Assembly: GCA_018398765.1 (NCBI GenBank)
Contig: JAHBMJ010000933.1
Location: forward strand, 1 to 35,187
Source of the DNA: Chromera velia
Lineage: Eukaryota > Sar > Chromeraceae
Length of the DNA: 35,187 nucleotides
Direction of reading: 5' to 3'
A program made the position numbers and the translations under genes. The notes beneath the pieces were generated by a model, which did no database searches, was not told the origin of the DNA, and worked only from the letters and a program-made list of their open reading frames with translations. Each line of letters starts with the position of its first letter. Position 1 is the first letter of the stretch. Shown here in pieces: positions 11,379 to 23,900 of this stretch.

Positions 11379-11869
11379 CAGACAGAGAGACAGAGAGACA
11401 GACAGACCTTCACGTCCGTCTCACCATTACATTTTCTTCCGTCCAATGCTATCCGGAGGCAGGAGGGTACGGAGAAACTTTCTTCTCGCATGCCCCCTGG
11501 CTGTTCTGCCACCCCCCTTTCTTTTCCTGCTCTCCCGCACGACAGGCACGAACGGAAGAGAGGAGAAACTGGAACTTGAAATTACAGTCACACCGGCCAG
11601 AGCGGCCACCAGTCAGAGGGAAGAAAGGAGACGCGAATGCATGGGTCTCCCAACGACCACCCGGCCCCCATTCCCTCCAAAGACACGCACGTTCATTTAC
11701 TTTTTCTCTACCCTCCATGCGCCCAGTAAATGCAGCAAGCCCCTTCCTGTCCCACTCCCTTCCTCCCTCTGTTAATTCTGCATGCACCCGGTTTCCTTCC
11801 TTGTCTCACTGGAGGGATGGATCCCTCGCTTCGTCCCTCTTTCTTTCTTTCTTTCATTCACTCATTCAT
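9099..11869. other. Convergent intergenic region with an AT-rich block (about 10090-10985)
   Basis: The + gene ends at 9098 and the - gene at 11870, so both 3' flanks lie here. I see no coding exon. An N at 9306 sits in a G run. A short GC-rich palindromic word (GGGCCCGGGCC, about 9916-9926) sits just left of an AT-rich block with oligo-T/oligo-A runs and no open frame over 60 codons. A (CA)n(GA)n tract lies at 11332-11378. No tRNA, rRNA or snRNA could be recognised. Confidence 0.5.
11332..11378. repeat. (CA)n(GA)n compound microsatellite
   Basis: A ca run passes directly into a ga run. The same compound pattern recurs twice in an intron of the neighbouring gene (13549-13592 and 13730-13784). 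Confidence 0.95.
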
Positions 11870-13561
11870 TCATGCCTCTGCCGCCTTCTCCTCCTGCTCC
11901 TTCGCGTCCACCTCCTCATTTTGCTTCTGCTCCCCCTCCTGCCCAAGGGGAACTCCAATCCACTTGGGAAGAAACGGAACTCCCCTCTTCTTCTCGACCA
12001 CCTGCAATGCAATAATCAAATGAGGGGGAGGGGACAGGCATAACGTCAGCCAATAGGATGCTTTCATTCTCCGTCAGCCCTCCTCTACTCTCTCCCTCCG
12101 TCCCTCCCCGAACACCAACGGCCACTCCCTCCCTAACTTTCTTTCAAGACCTGGACGGACCTTCTTCCTCCCTCACTCACTCACTGTGCACCCCCTCCCG
12201 CCTTTCTTGTCGATAGATCGAGGCAGGAGCGGTCTCTGCGCATAGCGCGCAACCGGCCTTCCTCGTCTTTCAACAAACACACGGTTGCTTGCTTGTCCAC
12301 TTCCCCTAGCTCTCGCTCTTTCTGCCCTCACAGATGAGACGTCTCGCACGACTCCTGTCCAAAGCGACAAAGCAAAGCACACACCCTTTTTAAGGTCCCT
12401 TTTCTTTTCGAAAAACTTTCCCCAGCCCTCACGCCCCCACCCACCTTGAGAGCTGCCGAGCACGACGGCGCTGCATACTCGAGACTGCAGAGGGTCTCCA
12501 CGGGCGTTTCCTTGGAGAGGAACTCGAGGAGACTGACCAGCCAGGAGGAGAGAATCTCGGGACTCCACCTGCATGGAGACATTCAGGAATTCAAAGGGGG
12601 GGAGGAGGGGGAGCGCTTTCTTCATTCTGCTTCTTTCAATGGGAGAGAGGGGAGAAAGTTGAATGTGACGAGAGAACGGAGGGGTGCTGCCTGATGTTGG
12701 GGGGGTTCGGACAGGGAGAGACGAAAGTGGAGGAGCAGCAAGGCAGAACCATGCATGTGTAGTACCAGAAGGAAGGCCCTTTTTTCCTTCGCTCATTGAG
12801 TCTGCCTGTCTGCAGCTGCCTGCCTGACTGACGTGAATCTGGTCTTGGTTGCCTCTCTCCTCACGTCCACCAATTGGGGCCTCCATTTGACGATCTGCTC
12901 CCACCTGAACCTCCCGCCTTCCTTCACACCCAGCTGCACAAATTTACCCACAGAGGAACGGAAAAAGGACAGAAAGAAAAAGTTTGGTGATTTCTCTCTT
13001 TCCATGATGCAAGTAAGAACAAACGATTGTGAAATCTGTGCAGAATGTATGTTGCAGGCGATGCGAGAATCAGGAAAACAGGCAAAGCATGACAACGTAC
13101 GCTCTTCTTCAAGGAGGAGAAGAGATCTTATTAAATTCAGCTGGTTCAAAAAAGAACTGGGAACAGGAGAGCGATAGAGGGAGAGACAGAGACAAAGAGA
13201 GAGAGGATCCTGCCGCGAGCTCGTCGATGAAGGACAGGCAGGAAAGGGGGGGGCATTATTCAGAGGAGAAATTTCAACAAAACATGAAAGCGGCTCCTCC
13301 TTCCAGACCCGACTCAACGAGACCAAGCAGTTCTCGATGGGGTCATGCAGGGGTCAATTTGGGCACCCTTTCGCTCATCCGATCAGGCACAGAACAGACT
13401 GCCTTTTTCACAGAATGAACCACTGGCTTGCTGGCTGACTGACCGCCACCCTGTGAGGGCCCCCCAGCAGATGCTGCAGCCAGGCTGTCCGCATGGTCCT
13501 CTCGTCGAAGTTCGGGTTGCCTGCTCTCTCTCATGTTCGCACACAGATACACACACACACA

Positions 13562-13595
<34 letters not shown>

Positions 13596-13726
13596 ACAAA
13601 GAGGGACGGGAACCTGAGACCCTAAGTGTACTCAAGCGAATCTTGCATATGCACAAAGAAGAAAGTGACATGCAGACCGGTAGACAGAAAAGAAGGAGAA
13701 AACGAAAGGTTTTCAGCTAGAAATGG

Positions 13727-13784
<58 letters not shown>

Positions 13785-15395
13785 TGACGGGAGAGACCCA
13801 GCGAGGATGAATGTCTTCTTTTTTTCTGGTGTCTTCACATTCTGAGAGACGGCTGATGCGAAAAAAGGAATTTATGGGCCGTGGCGCTCTTTGCAAGAAG
13901 AAAAGTTCAGCCGTCACCTCATTTCCTCTTTCCTCTTTGTTTCTTTACTCAGAAAGGACTGTGTGTGCTGTGTCCCTCCTGCTTCCTTTCCCCATCACCT
14001 CCGTCTCTTTTTCCTCAACCGTTTCCCCCTCCACTGACCGTTGTCAAAACACGACTTCAACTCGAGCATCTTCTCCGGCAACTCTTCGCCTTCCTTCACC
14101 CGGCCCCCCTCATTCTCCTTCTCTTCTCCGTCTCCTCCTCCCTCCCCCTCCGTCTCTCCTGGAACGCACCAGAGGGCCAGGGAGGACCCCTCCTTCACCT
14201 CCACGCAACTAGCGTCGTACCCCTTCTCTCCAAACTCCCCCACAGAGAGGTTGCCCTTCTTCCGCAATTCCCAAGGAAGGCAGGGGGGGAGCGTCTCACC
14301 CCCCGTTAGCCAGCCCTCCAAGAGGGTCACATTAGATTCCCATGACTTCAAAGCGGCAGCACGATTCTCCAACTTCTCCTTCTCCTCACGTTCTTTTTTC
14401 TCTGCCTCGTCCTCCTCTTCCTCCTCCTCAGCTGCGGCCTCCTTCTCCCGCTCTGCAGCAGCTGCTGCGACCTGTCCAGAGGGAACGAACGCTGGAGCGT
14501 CCGCAGAAAGAGTCGATTCCTCCCTCTCCAAGGGACCCGTCTCCTCCTTCACCTCTCCATCAGGCGCCTCCTTTGCCACTTCTGCTTGAATGACCCCGTC
14601 CATCACTTGGTCCTCTTTTCCTTCCGGGGCGTCTGCACCCTCTTTTCCGGTCTTCGCACCTTCTTCTTCTTCGTTCTGCCCCTCTCCTCCCTCTTTCTCG
14701 TTCTGCGCGTCTTCTTCTTTTTCGTTCTGCACAGGGGTGGTCGGGTTCTCATCAACCGTAGGAGAGGGAGGGGTGGTCTCAGCAGACTGTTGCTGCTGCT
14801 CCTTCGTCTCATCCTTTGCCGACTTCTCCTCGTCCTTTCCCTCCGGGATGCCCACACTAACAGCCTCCTCTCCCGGCGCCTCCTTCTCTTCCTCAGCCTT
14901 CTTTTCGTCTACTTCGACACTCTCCTTCTCCTTTTTCCCTTCCCCTCCCTCATCCTTCTCATTCCCATGACCATTCATATCTGCATTCACCTCTTCCTTC
15001 TCCGTCTCTGCCGCCTCCCCCTCTTTCTGCATCTCTTTCTCCTCTGTCTCCTTTCCCTCTGCCTCCTCAACTCCCCCCACTTCCTTCTCCTTCTCTTCCT
15101 CTTTCGGTTCATCCTCCCCCTCAGCAGGAGGGGGGGGGAACTTGTCGGCAAGGAAGTCCTCGAAGGAGGCGAACCGCGAGGAGGCGATGGGCCCCTTGCA
15201 GGTCTCCAGATCCGCCTCCATCGAGTCCGCGTCTGTGAGGGACATCAGAGTGTGGGGGCAGTCCTTCGGAAGGCCCCGCTTCTCCACCAGTAGACGGGGC
15301 CAGACGGGGGGGCGGTGGGGGTCCAACATCATCGTCTCGAAGAACCACCCGCGCTCAGTCAGCGCTGCACAGAGAGAGAGCGAGAGAGAGAGAGC

Positions 15396-15433
<38 letters not shown>

Positions 15434-15477
15434 GAGAGTATTGATACTTGGAGTGAGTGAGGGGAGGGATACGACGG

Positions 15478-15512
<35 letters not shown>

Positions 15513-18500
15513 AAGAAACAAGGAAGAAATGGGGCCGCTTAGAATAGACTGCGCTCCTGAAAAGCCAGAGAAGAAGTGGAAAAGCTGGAGAACGCTGCAG
15601 TGGGCACTACAAAGTCAGCTGCCGCCCAAAACGACACACCCATCCACCCGTCCACCCACTTACGCGATTTGTGTTTGGAGTCTCCGGAGTCCTCATCCCT
15701 CTTCAGGTACACCCTGCAGGCAGAGAAGAAAACGGTCATTCATGAACTTTTGCAGACACGCTCAGACGATTCAAGTGAAAGAAAGACCCATTTCCTTAGC
15801 TGCATGCTTACAATCATCTAGAAAGAAAGAGAGGAGGAGCAGGGGCGTACGGCAATGAACTGCTATCTCCGCACCCGAGTGAAAACATGTGGTGAGAAAG
15901 AAAGGAGAGGAGAGGAGAGGAGACAGAGGAGAAAGCAAAGAATTGAGTCTGGATCGGCGGACTGACACATACAGAAATCACTTTCCTTCAACTGAGTGCA
16001 CGACGGTCCAGGCTCCGGCTTCTCTCTCTTCGTTTACCTTCCCGCCTCTCTTTCTGCCTGCCTGCCTGCCTCCCTGCCTGCCTGCCTGCTGACCTCCCGT
16101 CTTGGGTTCGGAAGACAAGAAGTTTCCAGTCGGTGGTCCTCTCGTAGGGCGTCTCCAGGACCTTCAGAAGGTCCCCTCTGTGGCAGACGAACGTCAGACT
16201 TTCCTTTCCTTCCCCGTCTTTCTCCTCCTCCTCCTTTTCGAAGGTCCCCTTGAGGGCGGCCTTCTCGAGGGCATACAGGAGAGGTTCCAGGGCTGGGGCT
16301 GCAAGGGGGNGGGGGGGGGGGGGGGGACAGCAAGTAAGCAAGAAAGAGGAGAAGACACTGAAAGGAGGGGAAAGGAAAGAGGCAGGAAGGGAGGGAAAGA
16401 GAATTTCCGAGAAACCCAAGGGTGTTCAGAACAAGGTCACATACGTCGTTGTCACCACCCACTTCGTTTTTCGTTGCCTTCGCTTCGATCGTCCCCCTCT
16501 GCCTACCTTCAGCGTGCCCCCTGTTGCTGCCCTCATTGAGTCCACAGAATTCTTCCAGCTTTCTCTCCATCCGTTTGCAGTCCTCGTCGTCCATCCTGCA
16601 TCCCTTCAGAAGAGTTTGTCTGAGGGCGTTGGCTGCTCGCTGCATGGGTTGGCCTCTTCTGTGGTCGGAGTACTCGACCTTCACCTTCGTTCTCTGCAGT
16701 CATTCAGTTGCAGAGTGTCATGCTTTTGTTTAAGGCGGTTACCACCTTCTACCACCTTTTTCCTTGGATGGGTTCGCAGTACCGAAAGAGAAGGAAGAAT
16801 CTATGAATTTTGCTTTTCTCATCTTTCCTGTCACTTTTTCTCTTCCTCAGCCCCTTTTTCGCTCTTTGTGATTTGAAAAAGCGACTCGCAAACAAAACGA
16901 CGGAAAGAAACGTTTCCCGGCTTGTTGGCACAAGCCTTCGTTTTTTTAAATGATCTTTGCACAATGCCCATCTTCTATGGCGCGTACGTTTCTTTCTTTT
17001 CACTTCCGCACAGTGTCCACCATCTGCGTTAGGTTGCCGCTTCAGCGTCGCTTTCTTTCCCTTTCTTTCCTTTTTGCACAATGTCCGCCTTCTCTGCTTG
17101 GCTACCCCTGCCGTGTCGCTTTGTTTCCCTTCTATTCCTTTGTTGCCTTCCCACACAGACACACACACATACACGCACACACACACGCCTCACTCGCCTC
17201 CCCGTCCCTCCCTCCTGTCCTCTTTCCCCCCCCCCCCAACTGCAGCAACAGGGCTCGCTGCAGTCCCTCTCTGCTTGCTGACAGACTGACTGACTGACAT
17301 TCACAGCTGCACAGGCGAGGATGGTCGATATAGCCTGGCTGAAGGAGGAGGCGGAGAGTCTGCCGAGGGCCTCGATCACATTCTTCTTCGACAGACGGTT
17401 GTCGGCAGCCATCAGCCAGCCTCGGAATCTGATAGGGGGGGGGGGGGGGGGGNNNNNGGGGGGGGGGGGAGGGAGGAAAGTCCCCAATTGAGTCTCTCCG
17501 TCATTCATTCCTTTGTGGATCCAACCTTGGAAGGAAGAATCAAAATGCGGGTGGGTGGGAGAGGACAGGCACCACTCACACTGGAAGAAGAAGTCGTCAA
17601 AGCGTCTATCTAGCCTTCATCTGAACGCACCGATACTCCCTTCCTCTGCCGCGCCTCTAGAAGTCTCCCCCCTAGAGAGCCTTTCTCTAATTGGATACAG
17701 GCTGTGAAATTAGCAAGGGTACGATTCGATTCACAACTAAGAAGCAAGTTGACAACGGATGAAGAAATAAGCAGACTGCTGCATTTCTCTAAAAGAAATG
17801 TAGGCGAGAACCCCAACCATTAGGAACATATGGACAGAGAGACAAAGACAGACGAACCTTCGAAGCGCGTAGACGAGCTCTGTGGGCTTGATCCCCAGAA
17901 GTTGGAGGAGTCGATAGGAGAGGGACCAGAGCTGCGTGCGTGCGTGCGTGCGTCAAACAACAGGAGAGAAGGGATCCATGAACAGAGACGAGAAGAAAGG
18001 AGGAAGGGGGCCACAGAGAGAACAAAACAGATGAGACTATCCTGGAAAACAAACAGCCTCCGTCCAGTCACTCACTCACTCACTCACTCACCCCGCACTT
18101 TGCTCACTCATCAGTCACTCATTCATTCTCAGTCTCGCACCCAAACTGCTGCCTTTCTGCCTAGCCGCCTGACTGACGAATTGTTCGTTTTGCTCTGTGG
18201 CCAGCCAGTCTGCTCCCGAGAGGGTGAGGGGGAACTTGACGTATTTCGAGAACCCCCCGTAGATCGGGATTTCTGCTGGAGATTTCATCACCCCCCTGGT
18301 GACCCAGGAATAAGAGAAGAGCACCTTGGACCTCCCCGTCTCCTCTGCGGCCTTCTTCCTCCCATCTCCGTCTGCTGCAGCTGCCGCACTCATCGCCGCC
18401 GTGTCGGGCAGAGAGATTCGAGGCATGTCGTCGCGTCTGTCCCCCCTTGCGAGAGTGCGGAGGGAGTCTACCATCTCGGAGAGCTGCTCGTCGAAAATCG

Positions 18501-20013
18501 ACTGCGTGCGTCAACAAAAGAGACAGGGGGGGGGAGGGAAGGTAGCATTAGGCTCAAAGAAAACTTAGCAACAATGAGGACACCGTCTTCAACAATGTCA
18601 CAAACGATTTTTCGACTGTCAAAAGGTCTGGACAGAGCAAGAAGTAGAGGCAACAAACAGGAAACATGAGGCGACATCGCACGAGAGAAAACGCAAAACG
18701 GATACAGAAGCAAGAGAATTCACGGAGGTAGAATGAACGAACGACCAAACTCACCGAGACGAATATTTCCTTCCGACCGTTGAACACCGTCAGCTTCTCG
18801 AACACACTCCTCATCGACCCATGCCGAGCCTCCACACCCCTGCTGAACTCGGCCGTTCTTCCATTGAGAAATGTCACGAAGGAGGAAACTTCAGATGGGA
18901 GGGAGTAGTCTGTCTGTGCCTCATTGCCCCAATGGGGATACACATCCACTGCACAAATCACCAAACGCGTCTCCGTCAACCCTGGTGCTTTGTTGTCGGT
19001 CGTGCCGTGAAACAGCACCGATGCAATATCCCCCCCTGACCCCTGTTCGTCCTTCCCCTCTTTCTCCGCCTTCTTCTTCTTCTTCTCCCCAGGTACAGGC
19101 ACGGGAGGACGCCCCCCACAGATGAACCCATCGACCTTCAGTGTGTCAAACAACCAGGCCTCCTTCCCACTGCGGCGGGCATCGTCGACGAACTTCTCCG
19201 GGAATCGAGGAACGAGAGCTGCCGGGATCCAAAGAAACCCCGTGCCGTCGGGCCCACACACCTTTCCCTTCACATTCCCTGCCTTCAGCTGTGCCGCGTG
19301 CGCGTCCAAGACCACATTTGCGATCAGTCTGGCCGCCACGAGGACATTCTGAATTCCCCCCGTCAAAGTGATGCAATCCTCCTGCCATCCCCCCCCTTTC
19401 CCAAATCTGTTCCTGTCCTTGTTGGGTAGCTGAATGTTACAGCGGGACTCCTGACAGAGCTGCTGGATTGTTTCGCCCCGAGATCCTGTCAGAGAGACAG
19501 ACGGGAAGGAGACGGGGACCGGGAAAGGAAAGGAAAGGATGATGAGAAATGAGGGCACAAGAAATGAACGCAAGGATGAAGTCGAGAGGCGACAAGTGCT
19601 GGGTGGAGTGAGAAGACCGAGCGAGACAGGCGTGTCGGCACCATTTGGAGAAGGAAGAGAAAACGATAAAAGGAGACGGAGACACAAAAAGGAGACAGAC
19701 AATCGTGCGGCATCGCAAAATGTCACTGGCGCTGCAGCAGAGACTGCCCAACGACCCGAGCAGTGCCCAGACTCTCACGTTGCTCTCAGAAGCTCAGCCC
19801 ACCTCCGACGATTTCTCGAAAGTATGGGTCCAGGTTAAATAATTTTATTTGCCATCCGGTGATGAATTTCACCAGGGCTGCATTGACAAAATGGCGGATC
19901 GATGAGATGGGGGTGGTGAAAGGGGAAATCCAGATCAGAGAACAGCTGTGGGATAAGGCAAAGGGTGGGGCGGTAGAAATATGATCTCACTGACGTGCGC
20001 CTTGCCCCGACAT
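11870..20013 (-). CDS. KH-domain protein with long acidic segment, 15 exons, 1201 aa
   Basis: Exons: 20013-19995, 19877-19803, 19485-18755, 18501-18178, 17931-17858, 17428-17299, 16693-16507, 16298-16094, 15713-15664, 15364-14039, 13520-13444, 12933-12833, 12568-12445, 12235-12185, 12001-11870. All phases close, giving 3606 nt. The start is MSGQGA. A type I KH fold covers about residues 15-90. Its GxxG loop is G32-S-R-G35 (EIVGGSRGETIQQLCQES), split by intron 2, and its last helix is in NVLVAARLIANVVLDAHAA. KH domains bind single-stranded RNA or DNA, so an RNA-binding role is likely. Residues about 260-600 are globular-looking but unrecognised. Exon 10 (about 599-1040) starts with LTERGWFFETMMLDPHRPP, becomes an acidic Glu/Lys-rich low-complexity stretch, then regains order (WESNVTLLEGWLTGGE). 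The C-terminal exons look folded (FDERTMRTAWLQHLL; WSPEILSSWLVSLLEFL) and end in a charged tail. No signal peptide is seen, so it is probably nuclear or cytosolic. Small exons 1 and 14 are the least certain. It is head-to-head with the Kelch gene. Confidence 0.88.
13549..13592. repeat. (CA)n(GA)n tract in KH-gene intron 10
   Basis: On the sense (minus) strand it reads as (TC)n(TG)n and lies about 30 nt upstream of the acceptor at 13521, contributing to its pyrimidine-rich context. Confidence 0.93.
13730..13784. repeat. (CA)n(GA)n tract in KH-gene intron 10
   Basis: Second compound dinucleotide tract in the same intron, about 200 nt further from the acceptor. Confidence 0.93.
15370..15440. 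repeat. (GA)n tract forming the polypyrimidine tract of an acceptor
   Basis: On the sense (minus) strand this is a long (TC)n run ending directly at GTGCAG, the acceptor of the large exon starting at 15364. Confidence 0.93.
15480..15511. repeat. (TG)n microsatellite
   Basis: About sixteen tg dinucleotides in the same intron of the KH gene (15663-15365). Confidence 0.95.
16309..16326. repeat. Poly-G with N in a KH-gene intron
   Basis: A G homopolymer interrupted by one N. On the sense strand it is a C run just before the acceptor CTTGCAG of exon 16298-16094. The N shows that the true length is uncertain. Confidence 0.9.
17433..17471. repeat. Poly-G with NNNNN in a KH-gene intron
   Basis: A G run on both sides of five N (17453-17457), probably an unresolved homopolymer. 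On the sense strand it is the C tract upstream of the acceptor TATCAG at 17429. Confidence 0.9.
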
Positions 20014-20959
20014 TTTGTCAGTTGCACCCTGAAAGCAAGGAAATTTACTCCAAAAGAAAAAATCAAAAAGCCAGCAGATCGCAGTCGCGAACGTTTCTCT
20101 TCCAGAGTTCCAAAACAAGCCTCAGAGGAAGAGAAGCACTTCACTGTGGCTGTTCAAGAGATAAAGCTGGGGCCACACTACTGCATGACACCACCTACAG
20201 CACCGTGGGCAAAACCTTGTCGATACCTTCACGTCTCCTAGCTCGGTTCTCCGCTCGGTCTGGCGCGGTCAACGCCACTACGCCCAGAAGACTTGGCACA
20301 CAGAGCAGATATTTGAATACTGTGGAAGCATGTCAGTTTGGGAGGTCGTGTAGAGGTCCCTGGAGATCATTTCGCGTCTGGCAGCAAAATTCTGTCAATT
20401 TCGCGATGCCAGCCATCTGAAGGAGACGCCAAAAAATGGAAAATTGAGGAGAGTCCATGGAGAGTCCTCATTCACTCTGACGCACGCGCGCGCTAGCTCC
20501 TCTCACGCACATGCACATCCCCGCGCGGATCCCCGGCCGGCCGCGCGGCTTGGCACGGGCCCGGCCCCCCGGCCGTGCCGGCGCCGCGCCCATGCACGCG
20601 CGCGTATACGCGAAATCTGCGCGCATGCGACGCAGACAGTCACTGACAGGATCTGACAGGCTCTTCATCACAAGCTTTCGATTCCTCTAGCTCCTGCAGT
20701 GCGTGGGTCATAAAGAGATGTGGCCATGCATGCAACCACGCATTGCAGCGTGCACCATCACCCGTCGCCAGACAGGGGAACCCATCGATCGCATCTTTTC
20801 ACAGATCAGGTTTCCCTTTGAAGATCGGGTCCCTCCTCTCCTCAGTCTGCTCCTCTGTGTTTCAGAAAGAGAACAGTGAGATCTTTCGCCTTCCTTTGGA
20901 GGCAGCTTCCGGGCTCCTTTCCCTTCCCTGTGTGGTTTGAAGTACATTGAGAAGTAGAG
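20014..20959. promoter_or_regulatory. Divergent promoter region with GC-rich core (about 20480-20635)
   Basis: This 946-bp interval lies between head-to-head start codons (minus ATG 20013, plus ATG 20960). The core is CpG-rich with alternating CG runs near 20483 and 20597, several GGCC-type palindromes and GGGCCCGGCC at 20557-20566, the same 10-mer as in the 7.5-kb promoter. On the Kelch side are TGCATGCA at 20727-20734 and GTGCAC at 20750-20755. A transcribed leader, perhaps with an untranslated first exon, is likely on the minus side because the first coding exon is only 19 nt and is preceded by a CTTTCAG acceptor-like site near 20030. The roles are inferred from position and composition. 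Confidence 0.6.
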
Positions 20960-23900
20960 ATGCAGCTTGTTGTGGGAATAAGCCTGGCCGCCCTTCTTTT
21001 GACATCTGAGAGGGGACTGAGTGGCGCGTTTTTGCTTCACCCTTCCCGTCTCCGATATCACCGAAAGGCAGGGCCTCCTGTCCCGCCTCCCTCATTCAAA
21101 CTCTCTGAAATCTCAAAAAGGCATCCGTCTCCTTCACGTGTCTCTGTTCTCCAACGGACTGTGCCTCCTCGGACCGTTTTAAGCTCGGAGAGTTCTCCGA
21201 GGAGTCACACCATTTCACCTCCTTCCCCTTCCTCTGCCCCAGCACCTTTCTGCTCTGTGCGTAACCGTTCCAAGGCCGTCAGCGCTGCTGCTTCCAAAGT
21301 ACGGGCTCTAGAGGCAGTAGACGTGAAGAAGTCTGTGTCGATCGACTGGCGGAGAAGCCCGATCGCCAAGTGGCACCCCAGACCAAGAGCAGGGGCCACG
21401 GCTGTCGCACTCCCCGAAGGTCAGTCAGTCTCTAACGATTCGTTTGAAAACTACAGGAGCCCGACAAAAAGAGCTGAGCTGGCTCTGATGAAAAGGCGTC
21501 GAGGCTTTTTTTCGTTTCTCGTCCAGAACCACTGAAGGAAGGAAGGAAGGAAGGAAGGAAGAACTTAGAAAGAAAAGAGAAGAAAGAAAGAAAGAAAGAA
21601 AGAAGCTCGTCTATGAAGCCCAATCCATGTTCAGTGACGTATTCTGGTGATGGCTCCCTACACCCGCACTTTCTGGATCTCCCAACACTTCTGCTTATGA
21701 AAGGATGGGCTGACGATCTCTTCGACAGACAAGGGACCGCATCTCCTAATATGTGCGCATGTATGAATGGTGAAAGATATAGAGGTCTGGGGTTTCATCA
21801 TAACTTTTCTGTGCGTTCCCCTGCAGATCACGAATACGATGTGTTGATGTTTGGAGGCTACATGACACACGCCCCGACAGTGGCAAAGGGGGCCGACAGT
21901 TTTTTGCCGGGGCCCCTGGGTATATTTGGGGCCATGCCTCCGGGAGAGGCAACGTCGTGTCTGTGGGGGTACTCGATTTTAAGGGATGAGTGGACACGGA
22001 TTCAGGATGAGTGGGGCATGACGGGAGAGAAATTCGAGGCAGAAGAACACAGGCCAACGCCGAGAATGATGACTCAGTCTGTTCTGATTGGAAGAAAAGT
22101 GTGGATTGTCGGAGGATGGGAACCTTGGACTGAGAGGAGTTTCAACAGCATCTGGACTTTGGACATTGACACGTGGAGATGGGAGAAGCTGCCTTTGCGT
22201 TTGCCTTGGGGGGGCACTTGTCGTTTCCAGATGGCAGAGGTTGGGGGAAAGATCTATATCCATTCGTACAAAGACCCTTTGAAGCTTTTAGTCATAGACC
22301 CAGAGTCTGAGACCCTCTCTGAACAGATCACCAAGCCCAAGAGTCACCGAAGACCTCCCCCCATCCGCCAGCTCCATTCCCTCACGAAAGCGCCTGTCCC
22401 GGTTCGGGACGAGAATGGAAAGCCGACCGGGCAGATACGAGAGAAGCTTGTGCTGTTCGGGGGGATCCCTCCAGGGAACGGGATGTGCCCAGAGGATGTG
22501 TGGACCCTGGACACGCAAACATGGGAGTGGGAACGAGTGAAGACTAGGTGGGTGGTGGGGATGGGAAAATGTGGAGCGTTTTGCTGTGCTCCCTGCTTCC
22601 TCTTTGTGTGCGTTTTATGTTTGATCTATAGCTGCAATCAATTTTCCTCGACTGTCCAACGGCACACGTCTGACAGAGCAGTTGCGGCAGTAGTCGTGTA
22701 ATTCTGTTTCTCGTCATGTGCGCAGATACGACATGCCAGGGGGGTGCGCGAAGTTGGAGAAGGTCCGTCGTGCGATCGAGGAGGAGGCAGAGGACGGACA
22801 GCTGGGCTTGGACCCTGGGACGGTGGACGGTTTCTTCGATGAGGATATGTGCAGGTCGGGGGGGGGAGGAGTTGGGTCTAGGATGAGCTCTTTTCTTTCT
22901 CTCTTTCTCTCTCTCTCTTATGTCTCCCTCTTTGTGAGTGTGCGTGTGTGAGCATTTTTCCGTCTATTTTGTGTCGTCAACCCCTTTTTCACGATCCGCT
23001 GCGTTGCTGTATGCCTCCGCTGACTTTGCTGATCGTTGCTTGCGTGCAGACCTCCGGTGCTTGGTCGTGTGTCCCATCAGGCAGTGCCTCTCAGGGGAGG
23101 GAGGCGCATCCTCATATGGGGGGGGGCACAGAAACACGACTGTCAGTTTGCCTGTCTGTGCATGCATCGTGGAGGGAGGGAGGGAGGGAGGGAGTCTCTC
23201 TCGTTTGGGTGCATCACTGCACCCATGCACCCCCATGCTGAAGGAAGCCTAAGAGACGGAGAGACAACGAGGCAGCTAGAACACGATGCAAACAAATAGA
23301 AGAGATGACAGTGCATCACTCAACTGCAGAAAGGCTGAAAGTGCTTCACTCCCTCTAGATGGTCTTCACACTCTCGGACTTGGCCGCTGCCCGTAGGCTA
23401 CAACTGTCTCTCGTGTGCTGCAATCTTCTTCCATACTGCAACAAAGATATGCAGTGCATTTTCCCTCCCTCTTTGCCTGCCTGCCTGCCTGCCTGCAGGT
23501 GGCTGTCACACTTTCCTGCTTCCCTCTGGTGACGAGGAGGCTCTCGTTCTCAACACCCAGACGTCTCCCTTCACATGGCAGAGGATCAAACTGAGGGGCG
23601 CCACCTACCACCCCACTCACGACAGGCTTCCCCACGATGACCGCCCCCCCCTCCTCTCGAAACTGCACCCAGGTAGGAGTCAGGAAGGGGTACCCATATA
23701 TATGTATATATAAGTTGTCTCAGGTTCGACAGACAGACGTCAACCGTTTCAGAACGAAAGAAGGTCAGACTGCGTGAGTGCAGTGACGTGCAGGATCGAA
23801 TCCAGAAGGGGAAAGTCGATCAGGCTGCTGGCAGGCAGGACAGTCGGCCAATCGATGGATGTGCATGCCCTTCGATCTGAGTTGAGAACTATTGCAAGCT

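Noticed and set aside
14041-15293. Long plus-strand frames over the acidic exon of the KH gene
   Set aside because: They are Ser/Pro/Phe/Leu-rich shadows of a Glu/Lys-rich minus-strand coding segment.
19720-19842. Plus-strand open frame starting MSLALQQRLPNDPSSAQ and ending VWVQVK
   Set aside because: It is antisense to exon 2 of the KH gene, where the minus-strand frame closes in phase on both sides, and it has no splice partners of its own.
19878-19945. Alternative longer exon 2 of the KH gene using an acceptor CCACAG at 19946
   Set aside because: The acceptor ATGCAG at 19878 joins in phase to a 19-nt first exon with its own ATG and a GTCAGT donor; the longer version lacks a start.
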